Below, piece by piece: positions 10,747 through 21,770 of a stretch of 64,000 bases of DNA. The notes beneath the pieces were generated by a model. The model made no database searches, had not been told where the DNA came from, and was given only the letters and a program-made list of their open reading frames with translations. Position numbers and translations under genes: made by a program. Each line of letters starts with the position of its first letter. Within the stretch, counting starts at the first letter, position 1. This stretch comes from Clusia tigrina (taxonomy: Eukaryota > Arthropoda > Insecta > Diptera > Clusiidae), in NCBI GenBank assembly GCA_920105625.2, contig CAKKTE020000090.1, positions 325,501-389,500 on the forward strand. The letters run 5' to 3'.

Positions 10747-11106
10747 ACATATATATATATATGATAACTATCATTTTCAAAAGAAATAATGCTCAGTCCA
10801 CAACTAGACGCTAATTGATGCCAAGGAAAAACTGAACAGAGAATTGTGGGCGTGCCAAATGCTAACAGTAATTTCAACCTCGACAGAAAAGAAGAATCGT
10901 AGTTGTTGGAAGGATCTTTTTCTTGCAATCCACTATAGAAAAGTAGGCCATTTGTAGTTTGTTGCTTTAAATTTTCAATTTGATTTTATTGTCAGGATCC
11001 AAACTCAATTTTCAGTCAATAGAAACCAGATACGAAAAATTCCAATTAGGAACTTGTTTTCATAACAATTTTTAATAAGAACAACTGAATGGTCGTCTCA
11101 AATATT
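10747..11106. other. Unassigned DNA
   Basis: No supported feature. Confidence 0.4.
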
Positions 11107-11160
11107 ATTATTAATTATATCTTTACACCATAATTAATTATGAGTGCAAGGTAGAGTTCA
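11107..11160 (-). mobile_element. SINE tail fragment
   Basis: It shares CCATAATTAATTATGAGTGC and the ATT-rich tail with the 3' end of the SINE at 26780-26990 and lies in the same orientation. Only the last 50 or so bases are kept, and the tRNA-like head is absent. Confidence 0.65.
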
Positions 11161-11327
11161 GTAGAGAAAGAAAAGACTTAAAAGACTCTAAAGACGCGAG
11201 ATTCGGAATTTCTTTTATATTTTTGCACTTTTTTTAAATTAACCCTTATCAGACCAGATTTACAGTTAAAAAGTAATGAAAATGCATCTTAAATGCCCAA
11301 GAAGCCATTTGCAATTTAGTGGAATAA

Positions 11328-11769
11328 TAGCTGTTTTTCTTTCAACGCGAGTGTGAATAAAATGCCCGCTGATGCATGCATATAGACCGCTTAGTTAACG
11401 CAAGCTGTTTGTATTCGCTTATGGTTTAGCGCCTCAAACAAAAGTGCTGCCAAAACCTTTTTGTTGTCTATTGTGAACGACAAAAAGAGTAAACCAAGAA
11501 TTAACCGCTGTAATGATATAAAAAGCAAAATGGAGAATAAAGAAAATAGGTTTGTAAATAAAAGAATATTTAATACCTTTTAGTTTAAATTAAAAAATAA
11601 ATGTAGTTTGTGAAAATTATACATTTATAAATAAAATACATTTATAAAATTTGTTTTTAAATGTGTATGTATAAGCATTTTATATGTCAATACCAGTGGT
11701 ACCAAATCCTAGACTAGTTAAGCGACGGGTGTTGTTTTATTCACACTCGTGTTGAAAGAAACACAGCTA
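11328..11769. mobile_element. 442-bp TIR element (MITE), superfamily unknown
   Basis: The left end TAGCTGTTTTTCTTTCAACG and the reversed right end TAGCTGTGTTTCTTTCAACA are inverted repeats that continue through 'CGAGTGTGAATAAAA'. A second inverted pair lies just inside ('CGCTTAGTTAAC' near 11390 and its counterpart near 11715). There is no coding region and no clear target duplication. Confidence 0.7.
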
Positions 11770-12033
11770 GTGTTGATTGGATTTTGTAAAATGGATGATA
11801 CAACGTTGATTCACTACAACAGCATCGTTTCTAGTGGTAGATACAACGTTTTTCCCGAAGGAAGAATATTAAAATATTAAATTTGTTTTAGAGGAAATTT
11901 CATTTCATCAACATCAATATAAACAACGATGATTTCAAAAACCACAGGACTCAAGTTGTCAAAAATTTTTGGGTGAATCACCAAGGTCAAGAAAATTCCA
12001 AAATAGTAGACAAACTGCTCCAGAATTTCCAAA
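11770..12033. other. Unassigned DNA
   Basis: No supported feature. Confidence 0.35.
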
Positions 12034-12250
12034 AACTATGAGCTAATATGTGTGTCAATTTGCACAATCTTTTAGATGAATTTCCTCACAACCTGGGTGA
12101 CTATAGCTAATAACAAGTGGGACGGTTCCGCCTCGACATCAAGATTATGGAGGAAAGATACCAAAGATGTTGTGATCGCCTTAGGATGGTAGACTACTTG
12201 CAAAGAAACTGTCCGGACCAAAACACCATTGATAATCACATACAAAACGA
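12034..12250 (+). pseudogene. Repeat-borne protein scrap with 'EERYQ' block
   Basis: Across one frame break the plus strand reads 'MCVNLHNLLDEFPHNLGDYS' and then 'GRFRLDIKIMEERYQ' followed by 'MVDYLQRNCP'. I recognise the pattern 'FPxNLGxxSxEqGERFHQDIxxMEERYQGRWxxxMMADYCWxLxRD', which occurs in many copies in invertebrate genomes in long repeat-associated hypothetical proteins. I do not know the function or formal family name. Here at least one frameshift and stops make it non-coding. About 70 residues of similarity can be seen, and nothing else of the protein is recognisable on either side. This assignment rests on memory of a motif and should be checked by a search. Confidence 0.5.
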
Positions 12251-14024
12251 TTTTCTTATAATTCTTTGTGTAATCTATAGCAGTTTGTTTGTTTGAAATC
12301 ATTTCATAATTTTAAAAAAAACGTTTAAAAATATATTCTCCTCTTTTTTAAAATGAAATTTCCAGTATAAATGGATTGTTTTTATCTCAAAATGGATTGT
12401 CTTTCAACAAAAAATTATATTTTTCAGCAGACAGAAATTAGCTAATAAATCGCATGCCGCAGAATCAGTGTTCCCCTGTGTTATTCATTTACAGGAAATA
12501 AAAACAAGGAAAATTAAAGTCCTTGTAATTACACATTATATTAAACTTCATTTAAACTAAGTAAAATATTGGCAGTAAGACAAATTTTAATCAATATAAA
12601 ATTGTGCACATTCGCTTAACAAAAATGATGCAATCGATGCAGGCTCATTTGGGAGCAATTTTTTATTTTTGGTCTTCTGGTGCAAGTTGAAAATAAGCCA
12701 GGCTTCTGAAGTGGAATGAGTTTTCTTTAATTTTAAAACCTCAACATGATCTTCAGAAGGCTGTAACCCATATAGCTTCTATAATCTTATAGTTTGAATT
12801 TTTCTTAAAAGCTTACGTGAGTGAATTCAAATATTTAAAATCCATTTGCCACATTCTATGAACCAAAAATGGGTTTGATTACTTGTTGATTTAATTAAAT
12901 TAACAACATCAGGAACGTAAAGTTTTGATGTAGCCTTATTTTTGTCTATAACCGCGAAATCCGAGTCACGTGGTAAGAAGCTGTGCCCAGAGATTAAAAA
13001 CTTTTGATTCACTTCAGAAAAATTTTTGAGTTTGATCAGGTATAAACTTATAAATTGTGTAAATGTTTGTGTACATATATACAACGTTTTCCCAAATTAC
13101 CATTTCAGGAGCTTTTCCCTTTCGTAGAAATATGGGATTCTCCGCTATTTCTGAGTATTCGATCACTTACAACGTTGTCAAAATTGTTGCTCAAAATTTT
13201 GAGATTGGCGTGCTTACCACCATATTCAAACGAAATTTATTATTGCACTGAAAAAAATTTTGCGAAGCATAATCTAAAAAGTGTTTTTCTTAAATTGATG
13301 AAAGCTTTTATTTATAATGTAACTAATTAAAACAGCTTTATTCTGTTATAATATCTTTAAGAAATTTTTTTTTTATTTTTTTGCTTAAGAATTTACATTT
13401 AATTACTTCGTTCCAATAATATTAATAAAAATTTTTCTCAGTGCTTATTTATTTTGATATAAAATTTCCTCTAATCATTATTATTGCAATTACATACAGC
13501 ATGTACCAGTGCTTTGGCTTCGCACCGCCATAAGCCTCGTTTCACACAAGACGAAAACGGCGCGGGTTTACATATCAAGACAATGATGGTATGTAAATAA
13601 ACCCAAAACTGCACAAACTCACAACAACGGCGAGAAGTGTGTATGGTCATAACACGAGCTTCACTCGACCAAGCAATCTACGATTGCGGCTGAAAAACAA
13701 ATAATGGCGATACGCAAATAACTTTTGTGCAGGCGCTAGGTACGTGGTCGTGTAGCTAAGTGCGAACCAATAACAATTCGTGCTTGCGTTCTGCTTTAAA
13801 GTGAATTTGATGTGGAAAAAATTTTCAAAGCGGTAAATTTTGTTTGCAGCAAGACAAGCAATTACCGTTAGAATATAATTCCACTAAAAAAACGTATTTC
13901 CCAAAAACTGCCGATCATTCAAGTGTGGATGGATGTGATCCAAAAGAATAGACGCAAATGTCTTTTAAGTAATATTGCTGAATCCTGAATATGTTAATGT
14001 ATAATATATATATGTATGTATATA
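12251..14024. other. AT-rich DNA without supported genes
   Basis: The stretch 13530-13570 (AAGCCTCGTTTCACACAAGA...) resembles one end of a TIR transposon, but no partner end was found. Short frames at 12827-13330 on both strands show no domains. Confidence 0.4.
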
Positions 14025-14391
14025 TTAGGGTGGGGCGATTAGTAAGGAAGGAAAAAATTCTTAATGGGCGCTTCGCGTTTCTGATTTTTGGGATTGTACT
14101 GAGCAATAAAGTCCACTAGACCATACGTCTACGGTGAAAATCGAGCTTCCAGATTTTGACTTGCAGTTTTTTCTCAGACTTTATTTTTTTGGAAAATTCC
14201 AAATTTTCTTGGGCTCATATTTCGTAAAGTATTTGAAATTTTGACTTATAGTAAAGTTGTAGCTATTGTCTCGGGCTACAATTTCTCTGAACATATTACT
14301 TAGAAAAAACTGCGTTTTCATGGTCGAAAAGTCGAAAATGTAGAAAATTCACCACTTTTTGTCACGTTTTTTTGGATATTTTGGCCTATAA

Positions 14392-14899
14392 CCCTACGTC
14401 TCCACGGACAATTTTTGATGGCATAACATCTGTCAAATTTGATTGCAATGGTTGGCAATATTTTAATGGTGGGCATTGCGATGTTATGCCATTGTCATTT
14501 TGAAAATGCCGTCAAGCAATTTAGTTCGCTGTACCCACGCTTGAAAAAATTTTTTTATTTATACGATGAAGAGGAAAAAAAAAGAAAACCGCAAATGTGG
14601 GTGAATCCTTTATTACAAAGAATGCAAATGCACAGTCTCCATTCATTTTAGCGTTTTTATTAATTTAATAGATGCGGTAAAACGAAAATGTCCGACGATG
14701 CTTCCACTGTGAGCGTCACGAAAAAATGAAAAAAGGCTATCAAGCGAACAACTGATTGCAACACAGCACGTTGGCAATTTATGGCATAACATATTTCATA
14801 ACATAAATTTCCAACTTGAAGCAATTTGGAGTCTCCATTGGCAATTTGCTTGAAATTGCCAATGGCATACCATCAAAAATTGCCCATGGAGACGTAGGG
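14392..14899 (+). mobile_element. Harbinger-type MITE nested in the TTAGGGTGG element
   Basis: Inverted ends CCCTACGTCTCCACGG and, reversed, CCCTACGTCTCCATGG continue through 'CAATTTTTGATGG'. TAA flanks on both sides (14389-14391 and 14900-14902). A short frame inside resembles a Harbinger transposase leader, which agrees with the 3-bp TAA duplication. Confidence 0.85.
14439..14651 (+). pseudogene. Harbinger transposase N-terminal scrap
   Basis: The frame has a 5' half that overlaps the MITE end and is probably meaningless, followed by 'DEEEKKRKPQMWVNPLLQRM'. That acidic-basic stretch with a W and 'hPxLxxR' matches the start of insect PIF/Harbinger transposases ('EEEKRRRRRxWVHPxLxxR'). The frame stops at 14649-14651. 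The helix-turn-helix and DDE parts are absent, so the copy is non-functional and explains the origin of the MITE by internal deletion of a longer element. Similarity covers only about 25 residues. Confidence 0.55.
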
Positions 14900-15326
14900 T
14901 AACAGCCAAACCATTGAGATTTTCGATCCAATACTCAGACAAAAATTGTAGCCAAGACAATAGTTAAGAACTCTCTAGTACATCGCAAAAGCATTGGAAC
15001 GCTCCTTCAGGCAGTTTCGGCATTGTGAAAGTGCAAATTTTTCGTGAAAATATTGATAAATTACCATTTTCAGTTGTTCATAGCGCAAAATCATAAAAAT
15101 GTTCTATTTCTTAATAAGTCAAAATTTCAAATACTTTACGAAATATGAGCCCAAGAAAATTTGCAAATTTTCCAAAAAAATAAAGTCCGAGAAAAAACTG
15201 CAAGTCAAAATCTGGAAGCTCGATTTTCACCGTCGACGTATGGTCTAGTGGACTTTTTTGCTCAGTACAGTCCCAAGAATCAGATACGCGAAGCGCCCAT
15301 TAACATGTTCCAATCGCCCCACCCTA

Positions 15327-15327
<1 letters not shown>

Positions 15328-15399
<72 letters not shown>

Positions 15400-15400
15400 T
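15328..15400. repeat. (TA)n microsatellite
   Basis: About 65 bp of TA dinucleotide between two TIR elements. Confidence 0.95.
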
Positions 15401-15481
15401 ACTCGGAGTCATAAGTCTACAAGCAGGCATTAAACAAATTTTTGTTAGAAGATTTTTATTAAAATAAATGAATTCATTGGA

Positions 15482-15650
15482 TTAGTTATTAGTACTCAAC
15501 GAATGACCTGCCTTTTCGACTGTCAGGAAAACTTTCTTCGGTTCAATAACACCATCCACCTTACTCAAAGAACCATCTAGTAGTAATTTGACCACTATCT
15601 TTAAATTCGTCTCGCTTTGCAATATTGCTAATATACATACTTTAAAATTT
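15482..15650 (-). pseudogene. C-terminal scrap of an unidentified protein
   Basis: A minus-strand frame ending in TAA at 15482-15484 reads about 55 codons, including 'LLLDGSLSKVDGVIEPKKVF' and 'GHSLSTNN' at the end, and is closed upstream by a TAG. It lies just inside the left arm of the ACTCGGAG element, where the end of a transposase gene would be expected. I do not recognise the sequence, so this is a position-based guess only. The element's remaining coding part would have lain to the right, where the Tc1 copy now sits. Confidence 0.3.
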
Positions 15651-15881
15651 AACTAATATGATTTTTTTATCTCATAATTCCATTTTACTTTTGATTTGTT
15701 AAGTTAATACTATTTACTTTTATTACATATAAAACTAGTAATATATAATGTAAACCTCTTAATACATCCTCCAGCCGATAGCCCCGCTGCTAGTGCTGCC
15801 GTTTATTTTTTTTCCGAAATTATAGTAATATAGTTATTAATAATTGTATTTCTAATTATAAATAAATAAATAATATTTTTA

Positions 15882-17327
15882 CAACACTCAATGTGCTATG
15901 TTCACGCAAAATTTCTTTGTACCTGTTCACTAAACTGTGTAGAAAATGGCACTTTTGTTGTCAAGGGTAGCAAAACGAGCGATCAAAAGTCCACAAGCAC
16001 TTAGTAATGCTGCAGATTTCAAGCGTGTTAAATGTTAATAGGTGAAAATTTCAAATGCATTTTATAGTTTTTTTTAGAAATTAATCATAAAAATGTAATA
16101 GAGCTTATTGTGCTAAATATATGAATTATTTACTCACGAAAATGTCTAATCGGAAAGAAACAAGCGTCGGCGAAAGAAAAATTATAATTAAACTTTCTGA
16201 GGAAGGAAATACGAACAGTGAAATTGGACGTTTAGTTGGTAGATCACACTGCTCGGTCCATACCGTAATTAATAATTGGAAAACTACTGGAATTATCACA
16301 TCAAAGCCGCGTTCTGGTCGTCCACCGAAACTTACACCCCGTGAAAGCCGCTGCATATTAAACTCGGTAACGAAAAATCCACGTTTGATGGCACTGGAAT
16401 ACTTATACGGGATATAAGGATAGATTTTCAAAAAATATTTCTGGGGTTACCGCACGGAGAATTTTGAGACGGGCTGGTTTTCATGGTAGAGTAGCGCGAA
16501 AAAAGCCTGGCATATCTTTAGCTAATCGAAAGAAGCGCATAGCATTTGCAAACAAACATGTAGATGTGCCAGATGAGTTCTAGAACAACGTGCTTTTCTC
16601 CGACGAATCCAAGTTCTGAGTTTTCGGCATAGAGGGACGTAAATTAGTATGGTGTAAGCAAGGCGAAGCACACAACAAGCTTGATCTTTTTCCAACCGTA
16701 AAAGATGGAGGTGTTGGTGTGATGCTCTGGGGGTGTATATCAGCGAATGGTACGGGCAATCTGGAGTTTGTAGAGACAACAATGGACAAACATGTATATT
16801 TAAACATTTTAAATCGAAATATGCGATCAAGTGCTGACAAATTGAGACTTATAAATGGGTTTTATTTTCAACAAGACAATGATCCCAAACATGCAGCAGA
16901 AATTGTTCGTCTTTGGTTGCTTTATAACGCCCCCAAACTACTAAATTCGCCTCCACAGTCACCGGATTTAAATCCAATTGAACATTTATGGCCAATTTTT
17001 GAAAGAAAACTACGCTAACAGCAGCTGAAAGAAATAATTCTTAAAGAATGGGCCGAAATAACAACTCAGGAAACCAGGAAACTTGTGGCTTCGATGAAAC
17101 ACCGTCTAGTGGAAGTCCTTAAGCGTTACGGTTATCCAAAAAGCTATTAAATTGAATAAAAGATTTAAAATTCGCACTAAAATTTTTTTTTTATACTTAG
17201 TGCTTGTAGACTTTTGATCGCTCGTTTTGCTACCCTTGACAACAAAAGTGCCTCCATCTCCATTATCTCCACTGTTTAGTGAACACGTGCAAACAAATTT
17301 CACGTGAACATAGTACATTGAGTGTTG
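15882..17327 (+). mobile_element. Tc1-type transposon, 1446 bp
   Basis: Inverted ends begin CAACACTCAATG and run about 125 bp per side (15882-16005 and 17199-17327), including 'GCACTTTTGTTGTCAAGGGT' on both. The TA duplication flanks at 15880-15881 and 17328-17329. The single transposase gene between them is broken. Confidence 0.92.
16142..17149 (+). pseudogene. Tc1 transposase, DD34E type, broken
   Basis: From the ATG at 16142 the frame reads a paired-like helix-turn-helix region: 'EEGNTNSEIGRLVGRSHCSV' and the GRPR-like hook 'KPRSGRPPKLT'. After about 16400 a frameshift leads to the rest: 'ARRILRRAGFHGRVARKKPG', first catalytic Asp in 'LFSDESKF', second in 'QQDNDPKH', Glu in 'PDLNPIEHLW', and a tail ending '...LKRYGYPKSY' with TAA at 17147-17149. 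Besides the frameshift there are stops in place of codons near 16578, 16616 and 17017, so no active enzyme can be made, although all three catalytic residues are still readable. The helix-turn-helix region would bind the inverted repeats and the DDE part would cut and join DNA. Confidence 0.9.
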
Positions 17328-17419
17328 TAAAAAATACTAAGAACTGATCCCATAAATTCATTAAAAATCTTATAAGAAAAAATTTTGGAATGCCTGCTTG
17401 TTCACTTATGACTCCGAGT

Positions 17420-17668
<249 letters not shown>

Positions 17669-18069
17669 TGGCTTTAGTGAATTACGAATTGGGTGTCTTA
17701 GTTGTCTGCGTTGTCACCAAAAACTGTACAGCTCATCTCTATGTTGGAACTCACCTTCGTATACAAAACCGAAAGTTAACCCATAAAGAAAGCATGTAAG
17801 TTTTTGCTCCGATTTGACGTTAAGTTAAAAATTAAAATTTAGTGATGTTTTTAGATTACCTCTTTCTGTGCCCATTATTGTCTGCCTAAATGAACACTCA
17901 ATGCTCGCCGCGAATGCGGGGTTCTGTCAAAGAGATAGTCATTACCCATGAGTTAAGTTAAATTACAATTAAAAATCTAAATTGGAGGTTAAAGTCATAA
18001 AGAATCAAACTGGCAGCACTCCTTTTGAATTTAACACATGCTTGGTACTTTGTGAGCGGATCTCCTTGA
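17669..18069. other. Unassigned DNA between TA tracts
   Basis: No domain-bearing frame is seen. The stretch is less AT-rich than its neighbours and contains 'GCTCGCCGCGAATGCGGGG' near 17903, whose origin I cannot tell. Confidence 0.35.
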
Positions 18070-18307
<238 letters not shown>

Positions 18308-18764
18308 ATCATCAAAAATTAATCCTCTAGAAATCAGATAACAACTTTCACTCGCCAAACTAAACAAATGTATTATCCTCGCTAACGATTCCCCACTGTA
18401 CACACCCATCAAAAAATTTTTGAAATCAAAAAGCTACCCCAAACTATCTTCCTCACTATACAAGGCAATATCACTTAATAAAGAACTAAACCTACCCTAT
18501 AAACCCATCCACACACAGAAAAAATTCCTTCCACCATGGTCATTTCAACCATCTATGATAGATACAAGCCTACACTACATCACCAAAACAGCCAACCCCT
18601 CAATCATATTCAAAATACTATTCTCTGAACTTATAGACTCTCTACACTCCTACATCTTTCTTTTTACAGACGGGTCTTAATCACAAATCCGAATCATCTT
18701 TCAGTATCACAACAACGAACACGGTAATAAAACAAACTCTTCTCCCGTCGTACTCCTCAATCTA

Positions 18765-20057
18765 CGAGGGCGGATTGATATTGAAGCTACCTAGCGCTAG
18801 ATGGCAGCACAAACACAAAAACTTTTTTTTTTTAGAAATTGCGATCTGTCAAACGTCAGCTGTTAAAATTTCACCCAAATTCATCGATTAGTTTATTTGT
18901 TGTAGTCGTTTGAAGTAAACAACTTTTGTGTTTCTTGAAAAATGGAAAAAAGCGAATTTCGTGCAGTGATTAAACACTATTATTTGAAAGGGAAAACGGC
19001 GAAAGAGACAAAAGAAAATATCGATAAACATTACTGTGAGTCTGCTCCGTCAAGTTACATGGTAAAATATTGGATTGCTGAATTTAAACGCGGCCGAACA
19101 AGCACTGCAACAATACCATCAACAGGAAGGCCAAAAGAGGTGGTTACTGAAGAAAATATCAAGAAAATCCTCGATATCGTTATGAATGATCGCCTAGTCA
19201 AGTTGCGTGAGATTGTTGAAATGGTAAACATATCATATGAACGTGTGTTCAACATTTTGCATGAACATTTGCATATGAAAAAGCTATCGGCAAGATGGGT
19301 GCCGCGTTTGCTCAGTGTCGAACAAAAACGAGTTCGACAGACCACTTCACAGCGGTGTTTGGACATGACAAAGGGTAATCCTGTTGATTTTTGGCGTCGA
19401 TTAATAACTGTTGATGAAACGTGGCTCCACCACTACACACCTGAAACCAAAAATCGATCGAAACAATGGGTGGAAGCTGGTGGAAGTGCTCCGAAGAAGG
19501 CGAAGGCAGCGAAATCGGCTGGCAAGGTTATGGCTACTGTATTTTGGGATGCACACGGAATATTGCTCATCGATTATCTTGGAAAAGGATCCACAATCAC
19601 AGGAAAGTATTGTCGTGCATTATTGGATCAATTGATTGATGCAATCAAGGAAAAACGACCTACATTTAAAGAAGAAAAAATGCTCTTTCTTCAAAACAAC
19701 GCACCGGTTCACACAGCATTAGATACGATGCTAAAATTACGTGAAATACACTTCGAATTGGTTAATCATCTACCTTATAGTCCAGATTTAGCTCCTAGTG
19801 ACTTTTTCCTGTTTCCAAGCTTGAAAAAATGGCTCGCAGGAAAAAGATTCATCTCAAACGAAGAAGTGATTACCGAAACTAACGCGTATTTTGAGGGGTT
19901 CCCGAAATCGTATTATTCAGATGGTATAAAAAAGTTGGAATATCATCTTACTAAGTGTGTCGAAGTAAAAGGAGACTATGTTGAGAAATAAATGGTTTTT
20001 GAAAAAAAAAAAATGTTTTTTTCCTACTTAGGTAGCTTCAATATCAATCCGCCCTCG
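18765..20057 (+). mobile_element. mariner transposon, irritans type, 1293 bp
   Basis: It has perfect 29-bp terminal inverted repeats starting CGAGGGCGGATTGATATTGA and an exact TA duplication. Left and right termini show no mismatch, and the reading frame is uninterrupted, both signs of a fairly recent insertion. Confidence 0.96.
18942..19991 (+). CDS. mariner transposase, full length, catalytic Asp252 changed to Asn
   Basis: The 349-residue protein is the normal length for an irritans-subfamily mariner and closely resembles the Himar1 pattern. The N-terminal half holds two helix-turn-helix regions for binding the inverted repeats ('GKTAKETKENID', and 'GRPKEVVTEENI' as linker) and 'ARWVPRLLS', a variant of the family's WVPHEL interface motif. 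The catalytic domain has 'VDETWLHHYTPE' (Asp158) and 'YSPDLAPSDFF' (Asp287). The second catalytic site should read HQDNAP, but residues 250-254 read LQNNA: Asp252 is Asn (AAC) and the preceding His is Leu. Spacing to Asp287 is the family's 34 residues. Metal-ion catalysis should fail, so I predict an intact but inactive protein that might still bind mariner ends. The start is the first ATG and is consistent with family members. Confidence 0.95.
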   Translation: MEKSEFRAVIKHYYLKGKTAKETKENIDKHYCESAPSSYMVKYWIAEFKRGRTSTATIPSTGRPKEVVTEENIKKILDIVMNDRLVKLREIVEMVNISYERVFNILHEHLHMKKLSARWVPRLLSVEQKRVRQTTSQRCLDMTKGNPVDFWRRLITVDETWLHHYTPETKNRSKQWVEAGGSAPKKAKAAKSAGKVMATVFWDAHGILLIDYLGKGSTITGKYCRALLDQLIDAIKEKRPTFKEEKMLFLQNNAPVHTALDTMLKLREIHFELVNHLPYSPDLAPSDFFLFPSLKKWLAGKRFISNEEVITETNAYFEGFPKSYYSDGIKKLEYHLTKCVEVKGDYVEK

Positions 20058-20942
20058 TACTTAGCAGAGACAATCGCCATTTTCAATGCAATAAAATTAA
20101 TTATAAATAAACCAACTCGCTATGCCATTTGCACAGACTCGCTATCTAGCATAGAATCAATTCGTAACCTCTCTAATAACTCATTCTACGCCACAGCAAT
20201 TAGACAAATGCTACAAATAAATTTCCCTCGAATCAAGATAATCTGGGTACCTGGTCACTGTGGTATCACCGGTAATGAAACTGCTGACAAAGCAGCAAAA
20301 TATGCATTTAGTCTCCCCTTAATTTTTCACCCCAACTACAACTACTCCGACATAAAAAAATGTATAAGAAATCACTTTGAATCAAAATGTATATCCATTT
20401 GGGATCAGACCAACCAGCACTACAAAACTATCAACCTCTCAAGAAACAATCTATACGACTTCGGTTATTATAAATTCGACACCCTTTTTCCCCGTTCTAC
20501 TTTCTCTAAATTAATTAAACTGCGCCTGGGCACACCCTGCTTACCCATAAACACCTTTTTGATAAAAACTCTTCAACATGTCATTTCTGCAACTCTAATC
20601 AGCCCATCACAATCATACATATCCTAACATCATGTACATTCTTCAATAATCTAAGACTTAAAATTTTCCAAAACACAAGCCTCACTAACATCCTTTCACT
20701 ATCTGACAACATCAATGCAATAATCAATTTCCTAAAAAAAGGAAACATATTACATCTCCTATAAAAATGTAATCAACCCCACACTATAAACTCATACTAA
20801 TTATACAATTTACACTCATCTCCTCACATCGATACTTATGTACTCCCCCTATATTAATATTTAAGTTAGCTTAAGGCCTAGTAGCTATAGCTTCAAAATA
20901 TTAAGTTTATATTCTATTTTACAGGATATAAGCAGTTAATAA

Positions 20943-21102
<160 letters not shown>

Positions 21103-21235
21103 TAGTAATAGTATTTATAAAAAATATTTTATTATATCTACTAGCATTGTTCGCATAGGGCTCTTATTGTCAAATCCTGTATTTCTGTTATTCTTGGCCA
21201 CTCTTTACTTCACTTTTTTAATTTTTTTTCACAGG

Positions 21236-21770
21236 CCTCAGATTATTCCTGTGGAAAGCCACCAAAAAACCAAATCAATCATCATCACATGAGCCCATTA
21301 TTAAAACGAAAAATGGCGGGTGGACCAGATCTGACAAAGAAGAAGCACACACATTTGCTCTTCATATATCGGGAGTATTTCAAATATTTCTAACTATCCA
21401 CAAGAAGACATCAGAATAGCTGGATTACTAAAAACCCCATATCAAATGAATAGAGGAGCTATTAACAAACTATTATACTGCAAACAAGTGCTGGGGCATG
21501 ACCTCATTACGAGCAGAATCCAAAGGGAGTTCCAGAGTGCGGCTCTATAATCATTGCCCATTTATTCATTTTATTATCCGATTATCTTCCCAATCCAATG
21601 ACAAGTAGTTCCAATGATCATTGCGCTCAAGCCTGGGAAAGCGACAGAAGTATTTACCTCATAAGTACCAATAAACGATACCTATGATATCGAAAGTCTT
21701 TGAAAAATTGATATTGAAGCGCCTCCTTCCCATTATCGACTTAAAATAACTTATTCCTTCCCATTAGTGT
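21236..21770 (+). pseudogene. Jockey-type RT scrap
   Basis: In several frames the plus strand keeps recognisable jockey ORF2 pieces: 'LWKATKKPNQ' then 'GGWTRSDKEEAHTFA' (the segment before the RT), 'GHDLITSRI' (from 'KKAPGHDLIT'), 'IALKPGKA' and 'ISKVFEKLILKRLLPII'. Between them are many stops, frameshifts and gaps. The piece stops before the active site, so nothing functional remains. It is more decayed than the other LINE remnants in the window. Confidence 0.72.

Larger units (their letters stand above)
14025..15327. mobile_element. 1.3-kb element with long inverted repeats, TTAGGGTGG ends
   Basis: Left end TTAGGGTGGGGCGATT and right end AATCGCCCCACCCTAA are inverted repeats. The similarity continues for about 300 bp per side, for example 'GGGCGCTTCGCG' and 'CTAGACCATACGTC' near each end and 'CTTGGGCTCATATTTCG' deeper in. 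The 8-bp sequence TGTATATA flanks both ends (14017-14024 and 15328-15335), although the surrounding TA tract makes this less decisive. It is non-autonomous and carries no frame of its own. A Harbinger-type MITE is inserted in its centre. The ends resemble those of the 48355-52006 transposon (CTAGGGTGG). Confidence 0.85.
15401..17419. mobile_element. TIR element ACTCGGAGTCATAAGT, split by a Tc1 copy
   Basis: The left end (15401 to about 15475) and right end (about 17345-17419) are inverted repeats of roughly 75 bp at about 80 percent identity. They start ACTCGGAGTCATAAGT and share ACAAGCAGGCATT and AAGATTTTTA. Both ends abut TA tracts, so no target duplication can be set. About 400 bp of its own sequence remains left of the Tc1 insertion and some 16 bp on the right before the inner arm. 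The superfamily is unknown. Confidence 0.8.
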
